From RZYY01 sp036794825 (GTDB taxonomy: Bacteria; Bacteroidota; Bacteroidia; Bacteroidales; 4484-276), in the NCBI GenBank assembly GCA_036794825.1, contig DAIRGA010000022.1, positions 1 to 64,000 on the forward strand: a stretch of DNA of 64,000 bases. Reading direction: 5' to 3'. The notes under the pieces were generated by a model. That model searched no databases and was not told where the DNA came from. It saw nothing but the letters and a program-made list of their open reading frames with translations. Positions 36,600 through 45,896 of the stretch are shown here, one piece after another. Both the position numbers and the translations under genes were made by a program. Numbering within the stretch: position 1 is the first letter of the stretch; each line of letters starts with the position of its first letter.

Positions 36600-37268
36600 T
36601 TAATTACCGGCTATGTCGTTTTCCTCCTCCGGTTCAGATTTTTGCCAGTGTAAAAATTTACCTATGATGATTCCGATTACAAATACAGTATAAAAATTAC
36701 CCAACAACCCCAACAGCACGACCATCTTCTTGGCTGTTTCGGTAACCGGCGTTATATCGCCGTAGCCAATGGTGAGCAGGGTTACAAAGCTGAAATAAAG
36801 GTAGTCGGAGCTGGGAACAACTCCTTCGGGACCTTTAAAAGCTCCGGAGGCCCCCATGGTAATGAACAGGAGGCTAAAAACCATGCCCAGCATAATGTAG
36901 CCGCTGAATGCAGCAGAAATCGTTTCAAAACCCCATTCTTTGTTGAATAAAAGATCAATGTAAATCCGGAAACTTACCATGAGAAAGTAAACCATGTAAA
37001 TCAACAGGAATACATATCCCGTGAAATCAGGGTGAATCTGCTGGTAAATCCTTGAAAACGCTGCCAGTAATATCAAAACGGATATAATGAGCGCCTTGAT
37101 TCTGTGCTTGTTTCTGAAAAGCAGCAGACTGAAAAGCATGTTCTGAAGGATTAGTGCGGTTTGCATAGCATACCCTCCCGCCGGTTTGATAACAATGTCG
37201 CCGAAGAGCATCAGTATAAAACTGAAAAGAAAAAGTGAGTATCTCCGCTGATGCAGCTTTGCATTCAT
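36600..37268 (-). CDS. Two-pore-loop-type potassium channel (Ion_trans_2)
   Basis: This 222-residue membrane protein has about six hydrophobic segments. The pore helix is followed by the K+ selectivity filter TIGYGD (166-171) between the last two helices. It lacks a C-terminal RCK/TrkA domain, so gating by nucleotide or NAD is not indicated. It starts one base after the stop of the RND pump gene and is therefore probably co-transcribed with the efflux operon. Confidence 0.92.
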   Translation of the reverse strand: MNAKLHQRRYSLFLFSFILMLFGDIVIKPAGGYAMQTALILQNMLFSLLLFRNKHRIKALIISVLILLAAFSRIYQQIHPDFTGYVFLLIYMVYFLMVSFRIYIDLLFNKEWGFETISAAFSGYIMLGMVFSLLFITMGASGAFKGPEGVVPSSDYLYFSFVTLLTIGYGDITPVTETAKKMVVLLGLLGNFYTVFVIGIIIGKFLHWQKSEPEEENDIAGN

Positions 37269-37269
37269 A

Positions 37270-40200
37270 TCAATCCATTAGTTCATCATTAAAAACATAC
37301 CCTTTATAGTTGACTTTGTAAAGTACACTGTAAAAGGAGGGGATGAAAACCAGCGTGATAACGGTTCCGAACAGCAGTCCGATCATGATGGTAACGGCCA
37401 TTGGTTCCCATATTTCGCCGCCACCAAGGTACAGGGGGATCAATCCGAGTACGGTGGTGAAGGTAGCCAGCAGGATGGGGCGGAAGCGCTGCAGACAGGC
37501 TCCGATTATGGCATCCTGTGGCTTGCGTTTCATTTCATTCTCCTCAATTTCTATCCTGTCAATCAGTACGATAGCATTGTTGATTACGATTCCGGCCAGA
37601 GAAATAACCCCAAGAAATGCCATAAAGCCGAATGGAGTGCTAAAGACAAAGAGTCCCAGCACCATCCCGATTACGCCAAGCGGTATAGTGGCGACGGTCA
37701 TGGTCATTTTGCGGAACGAATTGAACTGAATGATAAGCAGCAACACGATGATGAAAATAGACAAGGGAAGGAATTTAAACACCGCCCCCATGTTGTCGGC
37801 GGTCTTTTCTGCATCGCCGCCCACGGTATAGGTATAGCCTTCGCCCCACGTTTTTTTCTGTTCATCGAGCCAGGGTACCATCATGGCCATGATGGCCGAT
37901 GTGTTGGCATCTTCGGATATCTGCGAGGAAATGGTGACGGTTTTCCTCAGGTCAAGCCGTTTAATCTTGAGGTATTGCCATTGAGGAATCACACTGGCAA
38001 CCTGCAGGAAAGGAACGCTTTTGCCGGAATTTTGGGCATACACATTCAGGCTTTCGAGCGATTCGAGGGTCTGTTGTTCATTGTCCTCGCTCCTCATGAT
38101 GATGGGGATGGATTCGTCGCCTTCGCGGAACTCACCGGTGTTGAACCCATCGAGCACCGTCTGCAGCGAAATGGCAATATCGCTGTTTGTTACCCCCGCC
38201 AGTTGTGCACGGCTCTGGTCAATTTTGATGATGAATTTTTTGCCTTTTGGCCCCCAGTCGTCCTTTATGTTCTTGGTGCCTTCCAGTGAGAAGAGTTTGG
38301 TCTTGATTTCGGAGGCAATCGCTGAAAGCTTGTCCGGATCGTTTCCCGAAACCTTAACTTCGATAGGAGCGCCTCCGCCGGTTGACCCGAGCCTGGCAAC
38401 TTTCACATCGGCGTTGGGCAGATGGGTGTAGCAATATTCATCCAGCTTTTTAATCAGCTCGCCGTTGATTTCGAAAGAAGTGGTATTGACCAGTATGTGG
38501 GCATAATTTGAATTGGGTTCGTCCGGGTTGTAGCCCAGATCGTAGGATGAAGGCCCTTCACCGATAAACGCTGACCAGTCCACAATGCCCTCTTCCCTGT
38601 CCTGGTTTATCAGTAACTCCTGCTCCATAAAGGCTTCTATGGAACTGACCACCTGCTCCGTGGCAGTTAGTCTTGTTCCTTCGGGAAGGTTTATATCCAC
38701 CGTAATCATGTTTCTGTCGCTGTCGGGGAAAAATACAAATGCCAGTTTGGTAAACCCGAAAAGTGACAGAAAGAACAGCAGCACAATCCCCACAAGCACG
38801 CTTCTTTTCCAGGCCAGCGACCATAGTATCAGGGTTTTGTACCTCTTTTTCAGGATGTTGATGATTTTGTTTACGAAGCTCTCCTTTTCGTCTTTTCCTT
38901 TCATTTTCAGGAAAAATACGGCAAGCAGGGGGATGATGGTAAGCGAAATTATCCACGAAGAGATCAGGGCAATGGTGATGACCACAAACAACGGCCCCAT
39001 GATGTCGCCCATGACCGACTTAGCCAGGTAAAAGGAGAGGAAAGCTGCCGAAGTGGTTAATGTTGAAATGAGCAGCGGAACAAAGAGTTCCGACCCCGAT
39101 TCAATCGCCGCCTGCGCTACCGGAGTCCCCTTTTCCATTTTCACCATAATTGATTCTGCCACTACGATTCCGTTGTCAACCATCATCCCGAGCGCCATGA
39201 TAAGCGCTGCTAGGGTGATCTGGTTCAATCCCATGTCAATTACGCCCATCAGGAGCAGGGTGGTAATGGTTACAAATGGGATAAGACTGGCCACTACAAA
39301 ACCAGTCCGGAATCCGAGGAAAATGAACATCACGGCGAGCACGATTACTACCGACTGAAGCAGGTTGGATACGAAATCACTGATCTTTGCATCAATATAA
39401 TAGTCCAGAGACGATATCCTGAAAGCATCGAGGCCAATGGGCAATCTTTGCTGCCACTCCTGCAGCAGGGCGTCAATATCCTGTCCCAGTTTGATGATAT
39501 TTGCCCCTTCCTTAAGCGAAACATGGAGCGATAGCGCTTTCTCTCCATTGATTTTTATGATCTGTTTGGGCGGGTCAACATAACCCCTTTTGATGGTGGT
39601 GATGTCTTCGAGTTTGAGCACCTGCCCGCTTTGTCCGAGCGGGACAAGCATATTGCGTATATCATCCAGCGTGTTGAAATTTCCGGTGGGTTCCAGAATA
39701 ATCCGCTCGTCGTCTACCAGTATCTCTCCTCCTGAGTTCAAAATATTGGTACTCGTTATGATGTTCTTCAACCCCACCGAGGTAATTCCATAAGATTTCA
39801 GTTTAACGTTGTCGAATTCGATGAAGATCCGTTCGTCCTGTTCGCCGTTGATTTCAACCTTTGCCGCATCGTCGAGCCTGATCAGATCATTCCTCAGCTC
39901 ATCCGCAAATTCCTTCATTTCGGCAAAGCTGTATCCATCGCTGGTTAGCCCCACAGCGACGCCAAATACTTCCCCGATCCCGTCGTCTTTAAGCTGCCAG
40001 CGTGCTTCGGCAGGCAAATCGGAGATAGCGCCGAGTTTTCTGCGCAAGCGGTCCCAAACCTGCTGCAATTTATCCGGAGCAACGTCCATCCTTAGTTCTA
40101 CCTGAACCACCGATAAGCCGGTTCTTGAGGTGCTTTTTACCAGTTTCAGCTCTGGGAGTTCCTGGGCTACCTTTTCGATCCTGTCGGTAACCAGTTGTTC

Positions 40201-40377
40201 TACACGTTCGGGGCTGGCGCCGGGAAATGAGGTAACAATGCTGGCAACCCGCACTGTGTAGGGAGGCATGCTGTTTCTTGACAGCGACTGGTACATCACC
40301 AGGCCCATCACCACGGCGACAACCAGTAAACTCAGGATGACGCGGTTTTTTTCTATCGAGTATTTTGTGAGATTCAT
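37270..40377 (-). CDS. RND-family efflux pump, inner-membrane permease
   Basis: This 1035-residue AcrB/MexB-like protein has the usual two halves, each with membrane helices around a large periplasmic loop. The proton-relay helix reads GMMVDNGIVVAES, with Asn at the second of the two Asp positions of AcrB, as in several RND subfamilies. FLGVISLAGIVINNAIVLID and PLYLGGGEIWEPMA mark the second half. Together with the adaptor and TolC-like protein it should form a tripartite exporter. Substrate is unknown; the operon faces a TetR regulator. Confidence 0.96.
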   Translation of the reverse strand: MNLTKYSIEKNRVILSLLVVAVVMGLVMYQSLSRNSMPPYTVRVASIVTSFPGASPERVEQLVTDRIEKVAQELPELKLVKSTSRTGLSVVQVELRMDVAPDKLQQVWDRLRRKLGAISDLPAEARWQLKDDGIGEVFGVAVGLTSDGYSFAEMKEFADELRNDLIRLDDAAKVEINGEQDERIFIEFDNVKLKSYGITSVGLKNIITSTNILNSGGEILVDDERIILEPTGNFNTLDDIRNMLVPLGQSGQVLKLEDITTIKRGYVDPPKQIIKINGEKALSLHVSLKEGANIIKLGQDIDALLQEWQQRLPIGLDAFRISSLDYYIDAKISDFVSNLLQSVVIVLAVMFIFLGFRTGFVVASLIPFVTITTLLLMGVIDMGLNQITLAALIMALGMMVDNGIVVAESIMVKMEKGTPVAQAAIESGSELFVPLLISTLTTSAAFLSFYLAKSVMGDIMGPLFVVITIALISSWIISLTIIPLLAVFFLKMKGKDEKESFVNKIINILKKRYKTLILWSLAWKRSVLVGIVLLFFLSLFGFTKLAFVFFPDSDRNMITVDINLPEGTRLTATEQVVSSIEAFMEQELLINQDREEGIVDWSAFIGEGPSSYDLGYNPDEPNSNYAHILVNTTSFEINGELIKKLDEYCYTHLPNADVKVARLGSTGGGAPIEVKVSGNDPDKLSAIASEIKTKLFSLEGTKNIKDDWGPKGKKFIIKIDQSRAQLAGVTNSDIAISLQTVLDGFNTGEFREGDESIPIIMRSEDNEQQTLESLESLNVYAQNSGKSVPFLQVASVIPQWQYLKIKRLDLRKTVTISSQISEDANTSAIMAMMVPWLDEQKKTWGEGYTYTVGGDAEKTADNMGAVFKFLPLSIFIIVLLLIIQFNSFRKMTMTVATIPLGVIGMVLGLFVFSTPFGFMAFLGVISLAGIVINNAIVLIDRIEIEENEMKRKPQDAIIGACLQRFRPILLATFTTVLGLIPLYLGGGEIWEPMAVTIMIGLLFGTVITLVFIPSFYSVLYKVNYKGYVFNDELMD

Positions 40378-40389
40378 GTTCGTCAGGGT

Positions 40390-41502
40390 TTACTGAAGTC
40401 TTACTTTTTGACCGTCAAGAAGGGTTTGTAGCCCCGCTGTAACTATTTTTTCGCCGTTTGACAAGCCGCTGATTATTTCAAATCCTTCGGTGGTCAGCCT
40501 TCCGATTTTTACTTTCCGCTTTTGTACGGTTCCAATGCTTTCGTTATCACTAAGAACCACAAACACAAAGTTTCCTCCGGCATCTTCACCGACCGTTTTT
40601 ACAGGAATTACGATATGGCCGTCTCCTTCGGGATTTTCATCCGTGAAATCGAAGATGACGTTGGCTGCCATCCCGGGTTTTATCTCGCTGGTAGGATCAA
40701 TTATCGCAATATCAACCGGGTAAGTGGCCGATTCTTCCGAAACGTCAGGTGATATTTCGACAACTTCACCTTTGAAAGTCGTTCCGGGGATGACCGGAAA
40801 TTTGATCCCAACCGGCATTTTTAACACAATCTGGTTGATGACCGATTCCGGAAGGTTTACCTTCACTTCCATCTTACCGTCGGAAACATTCAACACCACA
40901 AATTTATGACCGGCGTCAACCCTTTCGTTCACCCCTCCATCGGTTTTAAGTACGATCCCGTTCATGGGGGCATAAATGAAACCATAATCCAGTTGCGTTT
41001 TCTGGATATCCCTGTTCCTGAGCGCCGTCTGATACTGCGATGATGCGCTGGTAAAGAGGTTGCGCGCATTTTCGTATTCGATCAGCGGCTTGGCGCCCTG
41101 TTCGAAGAGGTATTTGATCCGGTTGAAGCTGGTTTCGGAAGTATTCATCTCCGATTTTGCCCTCTCCACCTCCGAAAGCGCCTTCTCATAGGCCAGCTGC
41201 GCTTCAACGTTGTCGAGCCGGCCAAGCAGCGCCCCCTTCTTCACAAATTGGCCTTTCGACACATTTTTTTCCATGATGATTCCTGAAGTTCTGAAACTTA
41301 GGGTTACATCACTGCCAACCGTCGCCCAGCCGCTGAATGTTCTTACCTGCCTGCTGTCGGACGAGCCGGCAACCATATACCTGACAGGCTTTAAGATTTC
41401 CTCTTTTTCCACTTTTTGCTGTTTGCATGCCCCCAGTATTATCAGTTGAATGAGAGCAAAAATTACTATCCGGTAATACTGATTATTCATTGGAATTAAC
41501 AT
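40390..41502 (-). CDS. RND periplasmic adaptor (membrane fusion) lipoprotein
   Basis: This 370-residue protein has a lipobox (IILGAC). It contains a biotinyl-lipoyl-like domain split by a coiled-coil hairpin (about 95-165), then beta-barrel and membrane-proximal domains (VNLPESVINQIVLKMPVGIKF, GLSNGEKIVTAGLQTLLDGQKV). The ATG at 41502 overlaps the tolC-like stop by 20 bp; an internal ATG at 41490 would overlap by 8 bp. It links the RND pump to the outer-membrane channel. Confidence 0.94.
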   Translation of the reverse strand: MLIPMNNQYYRIVIFALIQLIILGACKQQKVEKEEILKPVRYMVAGSSDSRQVRTFSGWATVGSDVTLSFRTSGIIMEKNVSKGQFVKKGALLGRLDNVEAQLAYEKALSEVERAKSEMNTSETSFNRIKYLFEQGAKPLIEYENARNLFTSASSQYQTALRNRDIQKTQLDYGFIYAPMNGIVLKTDGGVNERVDAGHKFVVLNVSDGKMEVKVNLPESVINQIVLKMPVGIKFPVIPGTTFKGEVVEISPDVSEESATYPVDIAIIDPTSEIKPGMAANVIFDFTDENPEGDGHIVIPVKTVGEDAGGNFVFVVLSDNESIGTVQKRKVKIGRLTTEGFEIISGLSNGEKIVTAGLQTLLDGQKVRLQ

Positions 41503-43822
41503 TTTGATATTGTAAAAACCTGGTTCTTAAATCTTCAATTTTTTCTTCGGGCGAAAGCATCGGAAAGAACCCAACCGCATATTGGATGTTGAGCTGGCTC
41601 CTGATGTAATCATAGATCGAAACGGCAAAGCGCAGTTTTGCCTGTGTTGAGTTACGCTGTGCGTCAATCAGCTGGGTGATGTCAATGTCGCCTTCGCTGT
41701 AACGTATTTGCATGAGTTTAAAATTGTTTTCGGCGTTTTCAGCAGCAATTCTGCTGAAGTCAATGTTTGTGGAGGCTGCGATGGTTCCGAGTACCGATGT
41801 CCTGACAGCGAGTTCAAGCTCCTGGTCGAGCTGCATCATCGAATTGTTCAGCTGGTCCAGTTGTATGATGGAAGTCCTGAGATCCGTTTTCCTGGTAAGC
41901 TGTGAAAATAGCGGGTACCTCAACCCTACGCCAACACTCCATGTGTTATCAATAAAATCGCGGCCCTCGGTAGGTACCGAACCCTCTCCGCCCCTGGCAA
42001 AAATCTGTGTGGTACCAGCCTGAAGCGCTATATCAGGGGAGTAGAACATCCGTTTATCCTGTTTGCGTTTCCTGTCGAGCGCATTGATTTGTTCGACGAT
42101 GAACTTTTTATTGGGATTTACGCTAATTGCTTCATCCACCAGGAAGCTGATCAGGAGGGTCACGTCCTGCACGTTTTTGACGTACTGACCTATGATTCCG
42201 TTGCGAAACTGCTGGTAAAGTTCACCATCTACGGAAATATCCTCAATGTCGTACTCTTTCCCGAGAGTATAAGCCAGCTTGCTGTTGAGGCTTGCTTTCA
42301 ACTCAAGCAGGTTGGTTGATGCCTCCACAACCTCCTGCCTGGCCAGTGCTACCTCACTTTCCCACCTGTAAAGTTCGCTGCGGCCTGCAGCGCCTGACTC
42401 AACCTGCAATTTTGCCAGATTAAGGTTGATCTCCAGGTTTTCAAGATTTTCCTGTTCTATGGTTAATACAGATTTTGCTGCAAGCACATTCAGGTAATCG
42501 TTAAAGATGTTCAGAATAACCTCAAGGATTTCGGCTTCGGTAAGGTATTCCTGTGCTTTTTGATAATACTTGGCGATTTTGATTCCCGCTACAGCCTTTT
42601 GCGACCAGATCACCTGGTCGAGTTGCAATTGTCCGTTCAGAAGTCGCTGAGGTTCGCTCATACTGGCACTTTCGGCGCTGATTTGCCGGCCGTTAACAGT
42701 CAGATCAAGGTTGGGCAACACCGACGACCTGGCGGCTTTAACATCCTGTATTGCCAGTTGGATATCCTGATTGGAAATGGCAATATTCAGGTTGTTTTTA
42801 AAAGCCAGCTCGATGATGTCAGCCAGCGAATGAACCGGTAATCCTTCATCATCCTTCACCGATTTTGCCGTGAATAATACGTCGAAAGGCAGTAAAAGGT
42901 TGATGGCTTTGGCAGTTTTTTCGTTGATAAAAAGGCTCTCGGGATACAATGTTTTCACATCCATCTCCTCCAGCGCTTTACCTGACAACGCCTCATCCAC
43001 CATTACGCCAAGTTTACGGCTAATCTGGGCAAAACTGTTATCACCGGCAAAGCAGGCCAGTATGCCCTGATTGACATGCCATTTGTACCCGCTGAAGGAT
43101 GGCAAACCTTTCTCGCTCAAACGATCGGCAAGTTGCCGGATTTCCTCTGTTGAACGGACACCCAGGTCGGCAACATATACGGCATCTGTTTCAGGATTCA
43201 ATTGGCCGGTTGAAGCAAGGATATCTTCTCTCACTTCAAGGATGTTGATTCTCGTTTTCAGCTTCTGTTCCAGCAGCCTTAACCCCTGGTTCTGATCTGC
43301 CGAAATCAGCGACAATGCCGTACCCGGGCTTACAAGCAGGGTAAGATTCTGATAGGGAAATATTTTACGGAACTCTGCCAGGTCAACTTCCAGTCCGTTT
43401 GTTGACCAGATGTAGGTAAAATTCGGAATCCCTGATTTTCCATCCTGGTAGGGGATTTCCTGAATGACGGGATCAATCACACCCAATCCAAACGTGGGTA
43501 CCGGTAAGCGTGCCAGGCCGGAAACTCCTTTTACACTGATGCCACCAATTAAAATGGCAAGGTCGGTTTTTGCGGCCAGGCGGGAATAATTTCCGGCAGC
43601 CTCTTCAAGGCTGATGTTGTTGAAGGATACATCTGCCGGCGAAACTGTTACTGTTTTCCCTGAGCCGATGGTCTGGTCAATCTGGTTCACCATCACCCTG
43701 AGAATCGAATCCATTTCGGGCGACTGCCGGAAATCAGTAACTATTCCGATTTTGTAATCCTGTGCTTTGGCCGGCAGCAGGAAGATCATGAAAAGAAGGA
43801 CAATTGCAATTGTATTACGCAT
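41483..43822 (-). CDS. TolC-family outer-membrane channel with an N-terminal ABC substrate-binding-like domain
   Basis: This 779-residue protein has a signal peptide (ends LLPAKA). Residues about 23-335 match a type 1 periplasmic binding fold of the ABC_sub_bind type: YKIGIVTDF at the start, DLAILIGG in the first half, and LFINEKTAKAINLLLP at the end, which is the typical close of that family. Residues about 345-765 are a complete TolC/OEP unit with two coiled-coil repeats (IELAFKNNLNIAISNQDIQLA, ISVNPNKKFIVEQINALDRKR). Ordinary TolC proteins have about 430-480 residues, so this is a true fusion. It may sense or deliver a ligand to the channel (inference). It sits between the SDR and the adaptor. 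Confidence 0.88.
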   Translation of the reverse strand: MRNTIAIVLLFMIFLLPAKAQDYKIGIVTDFRQSPEMDSILRVMVNQIDQTIGSGKTVTVSPADVSFNNISLEEAAGNYSRLAAKTDLAILIGGISVKGVSGLARLPVPTFGLGVIDPVIQEIPYQDGKSGIPNFTYIWSTNGLEVDLAEFRKIFPYQNLTLLVSPGTALSLISADQNQGLRLLEQKLKTRINILEVREDILASTGQLNPETDAVYVADLGVRSTEEIRQLADRLSEKGLPSFSGYKWHVNQGILACFAGDNSFAQISRKLGVMVDEALSGKALEEMDVKTLYPESLFINEKTAKAINLLLPFDVLFTAKSVKDDEGLPVHSLADIIELAFKNNLNIAISNQDIQLAIQDVKAARSSVLPNLDLTVNGRQISAESASMSEPQRLLNGQLQLDQVIWSQKAVAGIKIAKYYQKAQEYLTEAEILEVILNIFNDYLNVLAAKSVLTIEQENLENLEINLNLAKLQVESGAAGRSELYRWESEVALARQEVVEASTNLLELKASLNSKLAYTLGKEYDIEDISVDGELYQQFRNGIIGQYVKNVQDVTLLISFLVDEAISVNPNKKFIVEQINALDRKRKQDKRMFYSPDIALQAGTTQIFARGGEGSVPTEGRDFIDNTWSVGVGLRYPLFSQLTRKTDLRTSIIQLDQLNNSMMQLDQELELAVRTSVLGTIAASTNIDFSRIAAENAENNFKLMQIRYSEGDIDITQLIDAQRNSTQAKLRFAVSIYDYIRSQLNIQYAVGFFPMLSPEEKIEDLRTRFLQYQNVNSNE

Positions 43823-43887
43823 TTTGATTGATATGTAAGTTAAGTAGCAAAGGCGATTCGAAATTTCGATTTGAGTTGTTTAACGCA

Positions 43888-44661
43888 TTAATCTATAGTC
43901 TGGATACCACCACCATTTACAATCAAGAACTGTCCGCTTACCCATTTCGAAACAGGTGAGGCAAAGTACAAAACAGCCCCTGCAATATCATCCACTTCAC
44001 CAATTCGTTTGATTGACGTATGTGCCAGCAGTTTTTCTTCTGTATCACTGGTAAGTACCGAAGCAGGAGAGGATGGTCTGGTAGCTCCGGGCTCAATTGC
44101 GTTCACACGGATATTGGCCGGCTCGTAATCCTTTGCAAGATTAGCAGTCCAGTGTTTTATGGCTGCTTTGGATGCCCCGAAAGCGCTATTGGGCTGACTA
44201 GTATTGATGCTGCTAACCGAAGTAATGTTTATGATGGAACCGTAACCTGCCCTTTTCATATGCGGTGCGCACAGCTGTGAAAGCCTCCATGCGCTGAAAA
44301 TGTTCATGTCATAACGCAAACCAGAATCGTGAGAAGAATTATTTCCTTGATTCCCTGGTCCAAATGAAGCACCAGCATTATTAACAAGGATATTTATGCT
44401 GCCAAATTCAATTGCAGTCATTTCAACAAGACCCACAAGATCCTCTTCTTTGTTCACATCGCAAAACATCCCGATGGCTTTTCCCCCGTTCTGCTTTATC
44501 TCTGAAGCTACAGCAATTGCATCCTCAACATTCAGATCACTTACTGCAACGGCAGCGCCAGCTCTGGCCAGCATCAGACTACAGGCCTTGCCAATATAAT
44601 TGCCACCTCCTGTGACAATTGCAACTTTACCGTCCAGTTTAAAAAGGTTACAAAGTTCCAT
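43888..44661 (-). CDS. Short-chain dehydrogenase/reductase
   Basis: This 257-residue classical SDR has the cofactor motif TGGGNYIGKAC (in place of TGxxxGxG), the NNAG motif and the Ser of INITSVSS. The usual catalytic Tyr of YxxxK is absent: the segment is FGASKAAIKH, with Phe in the Tyr position. The C-terminal motif is ISGQFLIVNGGG-like. Activity may be altered if that Phe is real. It lies 65 bp upstream of the TolC fusion gene in the same direction, so it is probably the head of the efflux operon or the second gene after a small ORF. Confidence 0.9.
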   Translation of the reverse strand: MELCNLFKLDGKVAIVTGGGNYIGKACSLMLARAGAAVAVSDLNVEDAIAVASEIKQNGGKAIGMFCDVNKEEDLVGLVEMTAIEFGSINILVNNAGASFGPGNQGNNSSHDSGLRYDMNIFSAWRLSQLCAPHMKRAGYGSIINITSVSSINTSQPNSAFGASKAAIKHWTANLAKDYEPANIRVNAIEPGATRPSSPASVLTSDTEEKLLAHTSIKRIGEVDDIAGAVLYFASPVSKWVSGQFLIVNGGGIQTID

Positions 44662-44684
44662 GATTTTACATTTGAAAAAGGTTG

Positions 44685-45008
44685 TTATGATTGATAAATC
44701 CGTGCTTTAATTACATTTTTAGTCTGGTGATTAATTATATCTGCAACCCAACCGGCTTTGATTTTATGAAGGCTGGTCGCGGAGGAGGGTGAAAACGCTG
44801 ACGACTCTCCAATCCGCGGCAACAGGAAGTATTGCATGGTTAGCTTGTCTGACGCGTAAAAGTCATTGTTGAAGTTGATCCACCAACCTCGCTGAAAGCA
44901 TGATGTTTCGATTGTGTTAATCTGTCCTGATAACCTACTTTTCATATTATTGCCTAACGGTACATCTTTACTCATTTTCCGAAGAAAAACTGTTTTGAAA
45001 ATCCACAC
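44685..45008 (-). CDS. Possible small protein of unknown function at the head of the efflux operon
   Basis: This 107-codon frame has no recognisable domain, signal or membrane segment. It is listed because of its position: it starts 20 bases after the 37 bp palindrome and ends 23 bases before the SDR start. That is operon-like spacing on the same strand. A later Met at 44975 is possible. It could equally be a long leader region with a chance open frame. Confidence 0.3.
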   Translation of the reverse strand: MWIFKTVFLRKMSKDVPLGNNMKSRLSGQINTIETSCFQRGWWINFNNDFYASDKLTMQYFLLPRIGESSAFSPSSATSLHKIKAGWVADIINHQTKNVIKARIYQS

Positions 45009-45027
45009 GATGTTTTGTTTAAACTCC

Positions 45028-45064
45028 GCAAAGAAACAAAAAAAATATTTTTTTGTTTCTTTGC
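45028..45064. promoter_or_regulatory. 37 bp near-perfect palindrome, candidate TetR operator
   Basis: Arms of 17 bp (45028-45044 and 45048-45064) pair perfectly around a 3-base centre. The outer part reads GCAAAGAAACA and its complement, with an A/T-only core. It lies between tetR (start 45092) and the divergent efflux operon, 27 bases from the tetR start. TetR-family dimers bind such symmetric sites beside their own gene, so autoregulation and control of the operon are likely. The outer arms on both strands also read TTTCTTTGC, close to a -7 box. Confidence 0.75.
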
Positions 45065-45091
45065 AGCAGAAAAAAGAAATAAAAACTTTGT

Positions 45092-45739
45092 ATGACAGGT
45101 TACAACAAGGGGAAACAGTCTCGAAATGAGATCATTAACAGTGCGCGGGAGATTTTTAATACGTACGGGATTCAGATCACTCTGGCAAAACTGGCTGAAT
45201 TGATGAATACAACGCTGGGTCGTTTAACCCATCATTTTAAAAATAAGGATCTGCTCTTTATCGCCATCGCGCAGGATTATGAAATGCAATTGGCGGAATT
45301 GAGAAAACAAAAGAGTCACCATCAGATTACCATGGATACTTTTGTAGACCGGGCTTCTGCTGTCATGGATCTCCAGTACGATTACAGGTGTGCTGTGAGG
45401 TACATCGTTTCGTCGCTGATGACCAGGGATGAGATAAAAATTCACCTCCAGGAGACCTACATGAATAATCGGAACAACATTAAAAAATTGATCGAAGCTC
45501 TTGTGCATGTGGGTATGTTGCAACCGAGGGTTCTTGACGACGACATCTATGAGATATTCCTCTTTCAGCTTACCAATTTGTTCACTAACTGGGTAATCAA
45601 CCTCGAGCTGTATGACGTGAATAAGGAGTATGCTGAAGCAAAGCCGGTTTACCTGAAAGGCATAGTTTTTATTTTTCTGCCTTTCCTCACCGAACAGGGA
45701 AAGCAGGAATTGGAGGACAATGGCATTTTAAAAACCTGA
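45092..45739 (+). CDS. TetR-family transcriptional regulator
   Basis: This 215-residue protein has an N-terminal helix-turn-helix (about 8-55: IINSAREIFNTYGIQITLAKLAELM, TLGRLTHHFKNKDLLF). That is the TetR pattern, with His-His in place of the usual Tyr-Tyr before the final Phe. The helical C-terminal ligand domain is not assignable to a subfamily. It is divergent from the SDR-TolC-adaptor-RND operon and is its likely repressor. Confidence 0.88.
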   Translation: MTGYNKGKQSRNEIINSAREIFNTYGIQITLAKLAELMNTTLGRLTHHFKNKDLLFIAIAQDYEMQLAELRKQKSHHQITMDTFVDRASAVMDLQYDYRCAVRYIVSSLMTRDEIKIHLQETYMNNRNNIKKLIEALVHVGMLQPRVLDDDIYEIFLFQLTNLFTNWVINLELYDVNKEYAEAKPVYLKGIVFIFLPFLTEQGKQELEDNGILKT

Positions 45740-45896
45740 AAATTTTCATTTTCAGACGCAGCTATCGGGGATGGGAAGGTAAATGCGTCAGAAAGTATCC
45801 GAAATCAGGGATTAAACAAATAGTATGCAGTTCAATTTTAAAAATTTTCGATGAAAATGTACGGTTTGAATTTTTACTCAATTAAATCAAATAGCT

